64,000 nt of DNA from positions 4,639,501 through 4,703,500 of the forward strand of contig CM076945.1 in assembly GCA_039566865.1 (NCBI GenBank). The letters are read 5' to 3'. The notes under the pieces are model-generated. The model saw only the letters and a program-made list of their open reading frames with translations, was not told the DNA's origin and searched no databases. Shown one piece after another: positions 1 to 12,000 of this stretch. The translations under genes were made by a program, and so were the position numbers. Source of the DNA: Aurelia coerulea. Lineage: Eukaryota > Cnidaria > Scyphozoa > Semaeostomeae > Ulmaridae. Position 1 is the first letter of the stretch; every line of letters starts with the position of its first letter.

Positions 1-3000
1 CGCTCAAAATGTGGGTAGTTAGACACTGCTGGTGTGCTTCTATGGAGGAGCGCTGGATAATATGTATCTGCGGAGGAAATATCGTTTACTACTGCGCAGG
101 AGATATCGAAAGAACGAAAATATTAACATCTCCTCCGCAGTACTAAACAATATTTCCTCCGCAGATACATATTATCCAGCGCTCCTCCATAGAAGCACAC
201 CAGCAGTGTCTAACTACCCATGCTCGAAATGTGGAGATTGAGCTGGGCTCGAGCCCTGTCTGTTTGAATTGTTCGGGCTACAAGGTAGAAAGATGACACA
301 ACTGTGCTATACAACACCTCCTTGGGCAACTGGTAATGCACTGCATGTAAATATGGCCTAATTCGATACTGCAAGAAAACAGTCAGTCTTTCATCTAGTC
401 AAAAGACGTGGAGTATGGGAACGCATCAGCCAGCTCGCCCAAGTGGTCATACCCTTTAGTTCATGTGTGGCTCAATGTGAATCCACACGTGATGACATGG
501 AAACCCTGTACTTACTTGTCGCTAGATTTTGAAGGAGTCCATTCCAAGAATCAGAATATGAGCCACTATCATGTTTATGCTCGACTTGAATGTAATCCGA
601 ACCAACTCCCTCTACTCGTGCTGCTCTTACAGCATAAAGTGTGTCAGTTTGAAGTTGTCCAATGTTAAACACCACTTTTGGGCCCCTGGAGAAAAGACAA
701 ATATCAATCTTATCATGAAATTAGAACATATTTTACTCTTATGAAGCTAAATTCTTTCTCAAATTAGATGTCCCGTCAGATTTGCGATAACGAAAAATCA
801 ATAACGAAAAATAAATCAATTTTGTCAATCTGCAGATATTTTGACGTAACATCCAATTTCAGGCTAGACTTGCCCCAAATATATTCCGTCAAAAAGTTTC
901 AGATAGATAGATTTATTACAGTTGACGAAGTAAATTTGGGGCAAGTCTAATTTCAGGCAGACCTTGATTCATATTTACACTACGGTTACACCACAGGGAT
1001 CCCAGGAATAATTAGCAAACTCTCAAAATAGATAACTCTAAGATAAATTAAAATAAATTACCTGAAAAAGCGCTGCGTAGGAAACTGCGATGGACTTGTG
1101 CAGGCTTAGAGCTGCGAGAGAACTTTGAAAAACGGAACTGCGTTTTTCAAAGGTCCTTCGCAGCTCCAAGCCTGCACAAGTCCATCGCAGTTTCCTACGC
1201 AGCGCTTTTTCAGGTAATTTATCTTAATTTATTTTAGAGATATTTTTTAAGAGTTTGCTAATTATTCCTGGCCTCCCTTTGGATACACTGTACCGGTACA
1301 ACTTTGATCCATCACAAATCTGCAACGGTTCAAGAGCGTTAGTACTGCTCTACACGGTGTCCCAAAAAATTTGTGCCCTGTTTGCCTGAAGATTGCGACA
1401 AATCAGCAAAAGATTCTCGCCAAACTTTTGCATGATGTTGCTCTTTACATATTCAATTAAAGTTTGCAACCATCCTCGTAAAAATCCGTTGAGAAATGAT
1501 GGAGCTATGACCTTCAGAAGACCAAATTTGCCTGATCTCTGAAACCAGCGGTCGGCCATTTTGTCTTACTATTTTGCAGTGATAAGTAGCTTCACGTGAG
1601 GTAAGAAATAATTTCTGTGAGGTCAGAAATAGTGAAATTCTCCGAGGATTATTGGAATTTTCACGAAAGCTATGAAATTGGAGGCTGCTGTTTCATTTTC
1701 AATCCGTGAAGTTATTTATCGCTGCAAAATAGTAAGGCAAAATGGCCGACCAGGCAAATTTGGTCTCCTGAAGGTTATAGCTCCATCATTTTTCAACGGA
1801 TTTTCATGGGGATGTTAGCAAACTTTAATTGAACATCGGAAGAGCACCATCATGCAAAAGCTTTGCGAGAATCTATTGCCGTTTTCTCGCAATCTTCAGA
1901 CAAACGGGGCACAATTTTTTTGGGACACCCTGTAGAGCAAAGTTTTTGTGTGGAAAGAAAGAAAAAAATGTCATGGATTAGCATGAGTGGTGTAAGCGAG
2001 AGGCTGAAATCCCGTTTTTATTGTCTCGATACAACTTTGGAACCCTAATTACAAAAATGAAACAGATCAGTGCTTATTATTCCGTAACACTTTCGTTCCT
2101 TCATTCTATAGAAAAATATTTTCGAAAATCATCTACTCATTACGTAAGTCTCAGCATCGCTCATTGAATTGGATATTTATACTAAAAATCAGATTAAAAA
2201 GGTTGAACGAATACAAGGAATCACGTCGTAAGTCTATACGTGTCCTTAAACAAGTATTTGAATGGTTTGAAAAATAAATCCGCCCCGGTTGTCCTTTTAT
2301 CAACCTTGACAAATATTTCAGGTCCGAAGAAATGCTTAAAACCCACACTTTTTTTTACAGCGTCATCAGCAATGCATCAGAGGTTGTAGGATAATCATGG
2401 GTGGTAGGAGACTGCTGTTTTAGCCTAAAAAATCACTTCATAAAGAAACATATTTATTCAAACTTACTATACTTTGGTTGTCTATTTCTTGTCATGTCCT
2501 AATATTCGCGACAAGCTGCACACAAAGCACCAACGACTTCGTCTGGGCGCCGCCATATTGCATTGATTGTGTGCCTCGGAATGAGTTACTGAGACTTATG
2601 ACGACGAGTCCCTCGTATCCCTGCGGAACCTTGCTCAACAGCGCCATCTTGAAGTCAAAGAGCACAGGGAAACAAGAGACTCATCGTAATAAGTCTATGA
2701 GTTACTGGGAAGTCTCCAACGTCGATCAGAAATTAAGAAACTCCACCACTGGGAAAATATAACTTATTATTACCTGACTGACGTTTCAAAAACGAGGCAA
2801 TACAAGAATCCCGCCAATCCCATTGGCTAATCGCACATTTCCCGCGGTTTTCCCGTAGCCTTGTATAATACGATACAAGGACGCGTTTTTGTCACCACAG
2901 CAACTAATTTAGGCCTGTGAGATTTACAATGAATTCAAACGATATAACAGTAACAAAATGAGTTTGACTAAATGGTATAAGTCAAAATTAGAAGCTATCA

Positions 3001-6000
3001 GGTAATAAAACTCATACTAACCGGTTTTGTAGTTGTACAGGAAAATATAAAGCCCTCGGTCTTATTGCACAGACCTCGCAAGCTCGGTCTGTACTTTTAA
3101 GATCTCGGGCTTTATATTTTCCTGTACAACACAAAACCGGTTAGTATGCGCATAAGAAACATCTATTTTGGTAAAGGTATCACTTGTTGTTACTTTATTT
3201 TAATTTGTTTCCTGTATCGTATTACTTGCAGGGTACTGAAAACCAGAAATAGTCACATTTTCCACACTGTAAAATACTGCAACATAAGATAAGGCTCAAA
3301 TCCTTACTGGTTGTCAGAGCATGCGGAAATCATCCAATTTCATGCTTGTCAGCCAATGAGATCACCGCTTTCTAGCCCCTGGAGACAAAATCGGTCGTTT
3401 GAGGTAAATTTTCTAGTACCCTCACTAAAACTGAAATGGATGCTAAAATACTTCAGTTATTTGCAATTTTTTTTTATAAATCAGTTGTGGGGATGTCCGT
3501 CCAGAGTTGTTTACATGTTTAGGCACACAGCTCGTTTGGGGCCGGAGCTGCGTTAATTTTCCGGTCGAAGAATATTGACCTTCGTTGAAATATCTATAGA
3601 AATCGCTACAAATGAGATATACAGATAAGAATTTCAGCGATTACGCATACTGACCTGAGCAATAACCGAAACTCTTTCACTGCTATCATATCTCAAAATT
3701 GGAGGCAATTTCTAACGATTTCTGGTAGAGACATCATTTGGGCCTAAGCTTGTCCTCGCTTAAAACTCATTCCATTGCACTTAAAAAGTAATGGTAAAGT
3801 TCTTGAGCTAGATAATGCGCTTACCCATGACTCAGACACCAGTTTGACTTCGTTTGCCTTCTTTAATTTGCCAAATTTTTGTAAGAAACAACCAGTTGTG
3901 GGCGAATTGCAAAAACTTTCCTCGGTCCATATTTTTCTCTACACAGATTCTCCGCTTCAAACAACAAACAGTGAACTTTGACATTGTATGATCATAAAAG
4001 TCTTGCATCACAGAACATTCCTTTTGAACGATTCCATGCGCTTTAGCGAGGCACTCGTGAATTGTATTCACGCATTTCATTCTTTTCGTTCTTATTTCAA
4101 TCAATGCAAAACATAAAAAGAACAAAAAATTGTTTTGGGTTCGCTAAAAAAGATACCCGGTTTTGCACTTTTGTTTGTTTGCATTGACTGATTGAACCAA
4201 ATGCGTGAAAACAATTCACGAGTGCCTCGCTAAGGCGCATATGGAATCGTTCTATAGGAATGTTTCGTGATGCAAGACTTTTATGATACAAAGTTCACTG
4301 TTTGTTGTTTGAAGCGGATAGACTGTGCAGATAAAAATATGGACCGAGGAAAGTTTTTGCAATTCACCCACAACTGGTCGTTTCTTATAAAAATTTGCTA
4401 ATGTAAAAAAGGCAAACGAAGTCAAACTGGTGCCTGAGTCATGGGTAAGTGCATTATTCAGCTCTAGAATTTTACCATTACTTTTTAAGTGCAATGGAAT
4501 GAGTTTTAAGCGAGGACAAGCTTAGGCCCAAATGATATCTCTACCAGAAATCATTAGAAATTGCCTCCAATTTTGAGATATGATAGCAGTAAAGGAGTTT
4601 GGGTTATTGCTAAGGTCAGTATGCATAATTGCTGAAATTCTTATCTGTATATCTCATTTGTAGCGATTTCTATAGATATTTCAACGAAGGTCAATATTCT
4701 TCGACCGGAAAATGAACGAAGCTCCGGCCCCAAACAAGCTATGTGCCTAAACATGTAAACAACTCTGGACGGACATCCCCACAACTGATTTATAAAAAAA
4801 AATTGCGAATAACTGAAGTATTCTAGCATCCATTTCAGTTTTAGTGAGGGTACTAGAAAATTTACCTCAAACGACCGATTTTGTCTCCAGGGGCTAGAAA
4901 GCGGTGATCTCATTGGCTGACAAGCATGAAATTGGATGATTTCCGCATGCTCTGGCAACCAGTAAGGATTTGAGCCTTATCTTCTGCAACATATGAAGCA
5001 AAGTACAGTGAAAATTGTTCATTGCCAAAATCAAAGCACAGACATGAAAGAGGGCAACGAAAAGGTGTCCTATTTATTGGGCCTATCTCCCTAATGTTTC
5101 ATAATGAGATCAAACCGTTGCAGAGTCCAACATCGATATTGACAATTTCACTACCTTTTATTGCTCACTAAGGCTCCGTTCACACAATACCGGATTCATT
5201 TCGTATCGGATTCCCTCACCCAATCCGATATGAAAATTCGTTTTGTTCACATGATATCGGATTGGTTTTCATACCGTTTACATCCTGTTCACACGGGATG
5301 CGCTCCGCTCCGTACTGCGTGGCGTAAACAATTGTTCTTCTGCGTGGCAATAACATCTATTGTTTTTGCTATTCTTTGGCATAATTGTTCATGACAAAAG
5401 GCTCTCAGGCTATAAAAGCCTCCAGGTGGCTATTGTTTCTGAAAACAATACACAAATCTTAACTTGAGTTTGCGGAGCGAAAATCGTATCGGATTCATGC
5501 GTTCACACGAGCACAAAAGTGATCCGATACGTTTCGTACCACCTTCAGAGCGGAGTGATTTCACTCCGCAAAAACGATACGTCGCGTATCGGATTGGGCC
5601 GTTGCCGTGTGAACAAAACGCCTATCTGGTATGAAAAGTAATCCGATACGAAGTGAATCCGATATCGTGTGAACACCACCTAATTCTAATCACTTCTCCA
5701 AGAGTCCAAACCAGGGTCATTGATATTGACAACATTGTTTGTTCTTTGTTCATCTATTGCTAATTGAAGCAATTGACATCAAATCAAAATGCTCCTAGCT
5801 GCTAGATGTCATGATCTGATTCCAAATCGACTCAGATCAACGACTCCATACCTCAACACTCCCAAAACAGCCTTTTGCGCCATGACATAAGACAAGGAAA
5901 TTTGCATTAGTTTGCATTAGAAAAGATTTGCACACCGGACAGGATTCAAGACCTATACTATTGTCCTCACTCCGCGAGTCAAAAAAGAGTAAGTTTGAAT

Positions 6001-8975
6001 AAATGTTTCTTGGCGATTGCAGTGTTTAGGCTAACACAGCAGTCTCCTACCACTCATGGGATAATGTAATAAACTGCTTTTGACAAGATAAGTGTTTGGG
6101 GGTTTTAGCCGCTGTTGACCAACTAGCTGACGTCTATGTTAAAACAGCCTAGAAATAGAAACAGTTATCTACTCACCCTAAGTCAGCCGTACCATAACTC
6201 TTCTCAACATTGTTCTTGGTGAGGAATAGCTCACAAATTTCATTGCAATACATCCTGAATGTGTAATCACCATTAGTTGTTGGCTTCATGTAACCAATGA
6301 ATAGTATCGCGTAATAATCATCCAAGGATTGAAACGGCTCATACAAACTAGGCCCACACGTGAATTCCATCGGATTGTTAGGATATTTTGCAGAATTTAA
6401 ACTGTAGAATGTAGACATTTTTCGATCACTTGGCCATGACACTGAGTCATATTTCTGACCAAGTACACCATTCCATTTGTAAAATTCTAGGAAAATTGAA
6501 AGAAACCATCATTAATAGCTTTTTTTACAAACGAGGACACACACTCACTGAAGGATAAGAGCCAGTCTAGTTTGGTGTGTTAATTCATACTCAAATGTAA
6601 TGTTAATATCAAATGTTATCTTGATCTTCACTTCTCTCTGCTTCAGCTTAGTATTTAGTTTGGATTGGAATCTAAGCATCCTCTCGAGTGCTAGCCAAAT
6701 CACCCCTACCCCCTCGTGATAATTTGCGGAAACTTTCCGACCCCTCGCTTTTATTCCAAGCCCCCTTTTGTTAATTCTTATATATTGTATTGTATCAATT
6801 TTTATATTATAAAACATGTAAAGATTTGTAATTATGGCAAATGGTACATACATACATACTTACCTATAAATATCAAAGATGCTCTCTCTGGGATTGTGGC
6901 AAATTACACAAAGTTGCATTAGATCAATTCAGTTGAAAGCATGGGACAACAATATTTATCGCACATTTCATTTTAAGCTTTTGGAAAGATTGAAGCCCTA
7001 TGCTATGAACCTCATCTTACCCATAGATCTCCAAAGGTATCTTGAGTCTAAGGGTTGAACCTCTGTATTATCTGGAAAGTGAACTCCAAGATAAAAATGT
7101 TCTGGCCATTGTCCATTGCCATAATGATATACCATAAGTAGGTATCGGAATCCTTTCTTTAAGTCCACTTCTGAAGTCCATTTGCTGGAAAAGAATTAAT
7201 CGGAACTTATTCAGGTTGTTATAAAGATATCCCACAAGTAGGTATCGGAATCCTTTCTTTAAGTCCACTTCCGAAGTCCATTTGCTGGAAAAGAACTCAA
7301 CCAAACTTATTCAGGTGCCATACAGATATCCCACTTTTAAAGTTGAATAAATCTGAAAATATTTGATGTATAGGAACCATTGAGATGTTATTTAAAATAT
7401 GAGACATGTAATATTATGCTGTGAAGGAGATGTAGCTTAATATTTCCCCACGTTTTACACAGTTGCATAGGTTAGGCTTCAAAACCGTCGTTTGTTTTCA
7501 AAACAATCAGGATTTCGGAAGCTTCATTCCGTACTAACCTGTTTGCTAAGATGTACTAATGATTGGTACCTGGACCTCGATCAGGGACAGTATACATCTG
7601 TCACATTCATAGACTTAAAGAAGGCTTTTGACACGGTAGATCACCAAATATTGATAAAAAAAACTCGGTGTTTATGGAGTGGCAGGGAAAGAATTGAATT
7701 GGTTTAAATCTTACTTGCACAATCGTAAACAATGTTGCGAGGTTAATGGACACATTTCCAGCATGGAATCAATTAAATGCGGAGTACCCCAAGGTTCTTG
7801 CCTTGGGCCCTTACTATTTCTGATATATATTAATGATCTTCCCCTCTCACTAAAGTTTGGGGAGGTTAATATGTATGCAGATGACACCAGCATTTCCTAC
7901 TCCTCGGACTCCATCACAAATATCAATGATGCCGTCAATGAAGATTTAGATCGCCTTAAGAACTGGCTGGAGAGTAATAGGTTATCACTAAATGTAGCGA
8001 AAACACAGAGCATGCTAATTGGTAGCCGAAATAGACTCAAAAGGATCGGCCAGTCTGAAAACCCGGAACCAGCCCTAAACATAGGAGAGGAGCCAATCAC
8101 TATGGTTAAACACGCAAAATACTTGGGTGTTCAGGTTGATCAGCACTTGCTGTGGAATGAGCATTTGAGCATCGTTACCAAAAAAATTTCTCGAGGAATA
8201 GGAATGCTGGAATACTCAAAAAAATACCTCCCATTACAGACCATTCAAAGGATGTATAAGAGCCTCGTAGAGCCTTACGTAAGATATTGTTCACCTGTTT
8301 GGGGTAACTGTGGTATTACGGCTCTTCAAAAATTGCAAAAGCTGCAAAATAGAGCAGCCAGGGTAGTCACAAATAGTCCCTATGACGCCTCCTCGCTACC
8401 CCTTATCAAACAACTCGGTTGGTTAAATATAGAGCTTTTCATTCAGGGAGCCAAACTTTGGAACAAATTGGGTTCTGAAGCCGCAACCACAAATAGCTTT
8501 TCTGCTTTTAAGAAAGCTGTCACGTGAACACAAAGATATGTTGATTCTACAGTTCCGTTCTTTTATTACTTTAGGTTTGAAATAACACTGTAAATAGGGT
8601 TTATATTCTCTTTCTTTTATTGACAGGGCAAGCTGTAAAGCAGTATTTATATATTTATTGATGCTTCTGCCCTGTATAAATAATTAATAAATGAAATGAA
8701 AATGAAATGTAGAGTTCAAGGCCTTTTGTTTGAAGGAATCTGACAAGTGGTTGCTGGTTTAGTGCAAGGAAAGAAGGCAAAATAAGTAGTTGCTTCACAA
8801 GCAGTAGTTCTATTGTTCTCCACCTATGTCATAGACTTATGACGATGAGTCTCTCGTTTCTCTGTGCTCTTTGACTTGATGATGGCGCTTCGGTCAACAG
8901 AGAGACTCATTTCCCAACGCTTGTAGAAAACGGAATATCTTCGTACTGATTCTACTAATATACCTCAGTGCAGCG

Positions 8976-9016
<41 letters not shown>

Positions 9017-12000
9017 TCAACTCAATTAGATGAGCGTAACTAGAGGGTCCTTATGTAGTGAGGCTAGCTATGTCATTAACCCAATTAAGCCTTGGGGGGT
9101 GGGGGCTCCCCCTAGCGGCGTTTCTTCTGTGGATCTTTACCGAGTGCATTTACAACGCTGAAACTTTCTGACTTTTAGTTTTTATCCTTCTTATAATCAA
9201 AAATGAACTTTTTAGAAAAATTCAATTTATTCCAGGGGGTAAATGCGATCAATTTTTGAGAGATGTCTGTGCACAATTTCAATAATAATAAAATCTACAG
9301 CAAATGCAGGAAAACAATGAAATTGGAGGAATGCTACTTTTGATCCTTTATCCAACTGCAAAATTTGTTCGTAATTTAAACGTATGATTACGCGTATTTT
9401 GGCTGTACGCATGCCCACATTCTTTGAATTCCTGTGTGGTGATGTCATCATTTTTTGCAAAGTTTTCTTTTCAAGCAAAAGCAATGCAACTATAGAATAC
9501 CTAACTTGGACCCATGCCCTTGCTGCCTTTCGTTTTCTCACAATCAACAATTTAAACTTTTTAGTACTGAACCTTGCATTCTAATTTGTCAGCAGTTTTA
9601 AAAGCGTTGATAGTTTTTTATCTATAAGACAACTCTCTTAGCCCTTTTCAATATGTAGAAAACATTTGATTATGATGCTAGAACCCTTTCTTTCAAACAT
9701 TATTTGATTTTGACGTTGCTAGAGAGCAATGGGAGTGCTGTTTTTGAAGAAACCTCAAACAAGGTTTCAAAATCTGGGTTAAAGCCTGAAAAATACAGCT
9801 GTGTCAAAACTAGCCTTGTGCACAAGTTGCTCGAAATTTTTCGAAAAGTTGCTCACAATTTCCAGAAAAGTTGCTCCAAAGTTGCCCCTTTTTTCAAAAA
9901 GTTGCCCAAAAGTTGCTCTTTATTGTCACTTTTTTTATGGCTAAGTGCTATAGATATATGAATAATTGACATATATGCGTAAGATTAGCGCCAAGGATGC
10001 TTCAAGAAGTACCTTTTATCTTATTGCAACATTTGCTCCTATGATATGAGGCAACTGCAGTTTCCTGGAAGTTTGAGCCTTTCAACGCTAATACTGTCAA
10101 AACCATGTAACGCACACATCTTCAGTTGAACCATTTGTTGCTTATAAACAGTAACAACAACAGTAGCAACAACAACATTAATTGATTAATGATAATCATC
10201 ACAATTATCAGCATCATCATCATCACAATCATCATCATTTTCATAATAATCATAACCATCATACTGATCATAGCCATAAATCGTTAATTTCAAAGACCAG
10301 TTCTTCGCAAAGCAAGACGTTGAATCGCAGCCTGACCAGAAAACAGATCCTTTGAATGTCTAATTTTCATAGCTGCTGTAGAGACTAAACAAAACATCAT
10401 TGAAATGTTTTTAACATTGCTAGAATAAGGACAAGTTTCTCAATGTTGCAAAAGTTGCCAAAATTCCTAAAAGTTGCCCAAAAGACTTCAAGTTGCCCAA
10501 ATGTTGCCGAGCAACTTGTGGAAAGGGCTAGTCAAAACAAAGACAATCAATACTACAGCTCCTCCACAACAAACATACAAATGAGGCACAATTTTTTGGG
10601 GACACCATATAGTAGTTCAATTGTTTGGGGATCAAGTTGTGCATGTTTTCTCACCTTTACTTGACTGATGTCGAACTTGACAGTGACATTTATCATTGAA
10701 AAACCAACCTAGCTTTCTTCTTGGCTAAAGTGAAGACTGCGATTCCTTTCTTTGATTATTAATTACTTAATGGAAAAGAGATCAATTCTTGTTGCTGGTA
10801 AGATATTATGTTAGTTACAGCTTAAAATTGCCAAGCAATATCTCAAAGGATAGCTGAGCACTTCAACTACTAAGTGATGCTCATAACATGAAAAAGAGCT
10901 ATAAACTGGGCTTGCTGTGTTGAGTACCAATTTACACAATTTGTACATGTGGCAGTGGTACCCTCATTGCTTGCAGTGCGGCCGTAGTACTCTCATTAAG
11001 AGCACAGTATTCTTTTTCGTGCACAACATCGCTGGCTTCTTTTCCGCGAGTCACTAGAAGGTATCCTTTGATTTAACCTTGAAATTAATTTGCTACTGTT
11101 TTCATTCAGCTATCGCATGTTGCAATCCAACGATAGATGAATTGATAGGAAGTTAACAATTTTTCATAAGTGGACCAAGCACACCTTATGGTTGACTGTT
11201 CTCGAATATCAGAGATGTTACAAGTACCCTCTTTCGATTGAGCATGAAAGAAACAGGGTGAAGCTAAAGAAAATTGTTGGGACGGGCGAGGGGTGCAGAT
11301 CCCCCAATTTGCCTACAAAAGCGAAAATACCATTATATATCATTGAAGTTTGAGGCAGTATGAACAGTGAACAGTAGATCTAGATTCTTAAACAGAAAAT
11401 CTAGACACATGATATACATATATTTCAAGGACATACGCAGCACTTGAGGATTGGGGGGGGGGGGTCTAGGGCATGCCCAGAAAACTTTTTGTGACCAAGC
11501 CCTTCAGACGGTCGGAAAGTGAAGGAAGCACCCTTTTAGTTATATATTTGCATCGTAAACATGGCTCAAATGAACAGCAGCAAGCAGGAATCCCTATGGC
11601 GAATGGCACACAGGTTAAGACCAACGGGATCTTGAAATAAGTGGGTCTGGGGGCAAAGCCACCAGGAAAATTTTGAGAATATGCATTCTACTTTGGCTTA
11701 GAATGCCTCTCCCAACATCGTTAAGTCATTCAGTTCAAAGAAATCCGTCACTGAATTTGGAAACTATATTCGCCGACAGACACACAGTAGTACCAGTACC
11801 AAGGAAACTGTTTTGATTTGCCGACAGATATTATCAATTTTCCAAAAAACAGAATGTTGGAGGGGTGCGGCACCCCTTTCAATGGGGGTTATAAAGTGTG
11901 CTTGCTATATTGAGTAAGGATTTACACAATTTGTACATGTGGTAGTGGGTGATTGTTCTCAAAGATTATGGATATTACAATTACCCTCTATATATAAATT

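Larger units (their letters stand above)
2396..6058. mobile_element. 3.66-kb composite element with 7-bp TSD, in intron 4 of gene A
   Basis: Terminal inverted repeats begin CATGGGTGGTAGGAGACTGC on the left and are matched inversely at 5985-6058. The flanks are GGATAAT (2389-2395) and GGATAAT (6059-6065). The same ends and some interior are found in a 324-bp relative at 60079-60402, also with a 7-bp TSD. Nested inside are a 106-bp MITE (2590-2697), the giant palindrome (3285-4984) and a TAA-flanked element (5172-5690). No transposase was recognised. Confidence 0.8.

Noticed and set aside
3311..4958. Mirror-image open frames on opposite strands with near-identical proteins
   Set aside because: They are the two arms of the large palindrome. 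No homology or codon signal was recognised.
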